A stretch of 16,800 nt of DNA from an uncultured Chitinophaga sp. (GTDB lineage Bacteria; Bacteroidota; Bacteroidia; Chitinophagales; Chitinophagaceae), in NCBI RefSeq assembly GCF_937874145.1, contig NZ_CALNBI010000307.1, positions 1 to 16,800 on the forward strand, written 5' to 3'. Shown here piece by piece: positions 15,323-16,800 of the stretch (its first letter is position 1; every line of letters starts with the position of its first letter). Position numbers and translations under genes: made by a program. A model generated the notes under the pieces. It was not told the DNA's origin. It saw only the letters and a list, made by a program, of their open reading frames with translations, and made no database searches.

Positions 15323-16120
15323 TTGACTTTGAGCATACGGCACCAGGCGGCATTGGCGAAGAAATATATCCGTTATTATTTGACGGCGGGCAACCGGCAC
15401 GATGTGCATTCGCCTTTCATCTTCACGCTCGTGGAGGAAGTGTTGAACAAAAAGGGCTTCCGCCCTGCTTACGAGCCCATGGAATTGCTGCGCAGGCGCC
15501 TGTTGCAGAGCCGCGACGTGGTGCAGGTGACAGACCTGGGTGCGGGATCGCTGATGGGGGCTTCCAGCACCCGCCGCGTCAGCGACATTGCGCGCCACGC
15601 CGCCAAGCCCGCCAGGTTCGGCCAGTTGTTCTACCGCCTTGTGCAGCATCTTGGTGCAAAGAACGTGCTGGAATTGGGAACGTCGCTCGGGCTTTCCACG
15701 GCTTACATGGCTTCCGCCGGCGCTACGGTCCACACCATCGAAGGCTGCCCCAATATCGCCGCGCTCGCCAAAATGAATTTCTCTTCCCTGGGTTTAGACA
15801 ACATCCGCCAGTATACCGGCAACTTCGACACGGAGCTCAGCGGCGTGCTGCAACAGATGCCGAGCCCCGATATCGTGTATATCGACGGCAACCACCGGGA
15901 GGAACCCACGGTGCGGTATTTCGAGGAATGTTTGCCTTACCTCCGCCCGGACAGTATCGTTATTTTCGACGACGTGCATTGGACCGAGGGGATGGAGCGT
16001 GCCTGGGAGACGGTCAAATCCCATCCTTCCGTAACCACAACCATCGACCTGTTTTTTATCGGTATTGCGTTTATAAGCCCCGATTTCAAGGCAAAACAGC
16101 ACTTTACGATCAAATTCTGA
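15323..16120 (+). CDS. Class I SAM-dependent methyltransferase
   Basis: The 265-residue product has a Rossmann-fold methyltransferase core. Motif I is VLELGTSLGLSTAYM (about 115-129), an acidic residue follows in HTIEGCP (the expected ribose contact), and DIVYIDGNH is at 183-191, with IVIFDDVHW after it. The DGNH and FDDVHW pattern resembles the Methyltransf_24/O-methyltransferase group, which can be metal-dependent; the acceptor is unknown. The N-terminus (QAALAKKYIRYYLTAGNRHDVHSPFIF) is a conserved-looking extension common in Bacteroidota homologues. The start is a TTG (15323) directly after an in-frame stop codon; a second TTG at 15329 is nearly equivalent, and no ATG is near. It is followed after 22 bases by the DUF5071-like gene, so the two are probably co-transcribed. 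Confidence 0.87.
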   Translation: MTLSIRHQAALAKKYIRYYLTAGNRHDVHSPFIFTLVEEVLNKKGFRPAYEPMELLRRRLLQSRDVVQVTDLGAGSLMGASSTRRVSDIARHAAKPARFGQLFYRLVQHLGAKNVLELGTSLGLSTAYMASAGATVHTIEGCPNIAALAKMNFSSLGLDNIRQYTGNFDTELSGVLQQMPSPDIVYIDGNHREEPTVRYFEECLPYLRPDSIVIFDDVHWTEGMERAWETVKSHPSVTTTIDLFFIGIAFISPDFKAKQHFTIKF

Positions 16121-16142
16121 GGAAACCGGCGTAACTTCCGGT

Positions 16143-16532
16143 ATGCACCCTGCTTTCGTACCAGCGCACAAGAGCGACGACAAAGCGATCGAGCTGCTCC
16201 GGAAAACGGAGTGGACCGTGGCAAGGCCTTACGCCATGGCGCTCATGGAGTGGCTGGAGGATATCAATTCCCCGCATTTCAACCCCATTTACAATTACCT
16301 GATGCCGCACGTCCACGAGCTAAGCGCTGAGTTTTGCGCCGTGTTCGCGACAGACGAGGACATCTGGAAAACCAATTGCATTTATCTCCTCGAAAAATCC
16401 CGCATCCCCATGACTGATCCGCAGATACAGGCGATGCTGCTCCGGATGGCGGGCAACCCGACACCCGGAGAGATCTGCCACGACACGGCGCAGGCCGCGC
16501 GCGAACTGGCGGAGGAATGGCGGCTCCTGTAG
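16143..16532 (+). CDS. DUF5071-like small protein
   Basis: This 129-residue soluble protein has no signal peptide or membrane segment. It matches my memory of the DUF5071 pattern: an N-terminal PAHKSDDKAIELL, then MEWLEDINSPHFNPIYNYL, and a helix with DEDIWKTNCIYLLE. These short helical-repeat-like proteins have no established function. It follows the methyltransferase gene by 22 bases on the same strand, so it is probably the second gene of a two-gene transcript, although co-function is not shown. Its TAG stop codon directly abuts the stop codon of the converging antiporter gene. The family label is fairly likely, not certain. Confidence 0.75.
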   Translation: MHPAFVPAHKSDDKAIELLRKTEWTVARPYAMALMEWLEDINSPHFNPIYNYLMPHVHELSAEFCAVFATDEDIWKTNCIYLLEKSRIPMTDPQIQAMLLRMAGNPTPGEICHDTAQAARELAEEWRLL

Positions 16533-16800
16533 CTACGGCACGATGGTCGTAAACAGGTAAGTGGCCAGGATCACCAGCAGCACAACGCCCTGCTGGATAT
16601 TGGTGCGCCCTGCATTGAAGGAAATACTGATCGTGAAGAGCGACAGCAGCATGAGTAAAGTCCCTTTCGTATCGATCCCCAGCGTTACTTCGAACCCGGC
16701 GAAGATAGAAACCAGCGCCACGGCGGGAATGGTGAGGCCGATGGAGGCGAGGGCGGAGCCCAGCGCGAGATTGAGGCTCGTTTGCAGGCGGTTCTTCCGT
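16533..16800 (-). CDS. chaA: Calcium/proton antiporter (ChaA type), C-terminal part
   Basis: The minus-strand frame is open to the window edge, so only the last 89 residues are seen. They read KNRLQTSLNLALGSALASIG, then LTIPAVALVSIFAG, and end with hydrophobic helices (GTLLMLLSLFTISISFNAGR, QQGVVLLVILATYLFTTIVP). The segment NLALGSALASIGLTIPAVA is the second alpha-repeat motif of ChaA-type cation/proton antiporters of the CaCA superfamily, inner-membrane proteins that exchange calcium or sodium for protons. A GTG at 16719-16721 is internal to this motif and not a real start. The visible C-terminus is complete and converges exactly on the DUF5071-like gene. Confidence 0.82.
   Translation of the reverse strand, partial: RKNRLQTSLNLALGSALASIGLTIPAVALVSIFAGFEVTLGIDTKGTLLMLLSLFTISISFNAGRTNIQQGVVLLVILATYLFTTIVP

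Noticed and set aside
16719..16721. GTG as start of a 62-residue membrane protein at 16533-16721
   Set aside because: The frame stays open to the window edge and continues a conserved ChaA-type motif, so the GTG is internal to a truncated gene.
1..16800. Mobile element, CRISPR array, tRNA/rRNA or defence cluster
   Set aside because: No transposase, integrase, tandem spacer repeats, tRNA-like cloverleaf or flanking direct repeats were seen; gene content and base use are uniform.

Overview
The window reads as ordinary chromosome from a GC-rich member of the Bacteroidota, most likely a Chitinophaga-type organism (Chitinophagaceae). Three things point there. Several genes have TAnnTTTG sequences just upstream, the -7 element of Bacteroidota promoters. 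There is a SusC-like outer-membrane beta-barrel protein with a carboxypeptidase-regulatory N-terminal domain. The remaining proteins (a DUF4955-like beta-helix protein, an EntS-like MFS exporter, a DUF5071-like protein) are common in that phylum. The genus is an inference; there is no rRNA here to confirm it.

Layout, left to right. A 5'-truncated beta-helix protein (1-1116, +) runs into a bidirectional terminator and faces an outer-membrane beta-barrel protein (1186-4005, -). Upstream of that, on the same strand, is glycine dehydrogenase gcvP (4283-7159, -), with its own promoter and a strong terminator. A YkgJ-type cysteine-cluster protein (7335-7826, +) converges on an MFS transporter (7837-9093, -). 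A divergent pair follows: the MFS gene and an exported PQQ-type sugar dehydrogenase (9219-10397, +). Next come a large S41 C-terminal processing protease (10607-12751, +) with tandem terminators, oxyR (12835-13785, -), and an exported helical protein of unknown function (13899-15137, -) that ends in its own terminator. The right end has a SAM methyltransferase (15323-16120, +) and a DUF5071-like protein (16143-16532, +), probably one transcript. They meet the 3' end of a chaA-type calcium/proton antiporter (16533-16800, -), which leaves the window.

The genes look like independent housekeeping and envelope units rather than one pathway. Most have their own promoter and terminator, and only the methyltransferase/DUF5071 pair looks operonic. 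Shared themes are the envelope (outer-membrane barrel, periplasmic protease, exported dehydrogenase, exported unknown, two transporters) and, through OxyR, peroxide sensing. I see no mobile element, CRISPR array, tRNA, rRNA or defence locus, and no clear sign of a new multi-gene system. The best leads are the exported orphan protein, a set of mutually exclusive pairings after the sugar dehydrogenase gene, and a 15-base palindrome upstream of the outer-membrane gene. No gene-free stretch exceeds 300 bases; the longest is 4006-4282, described under its sites.
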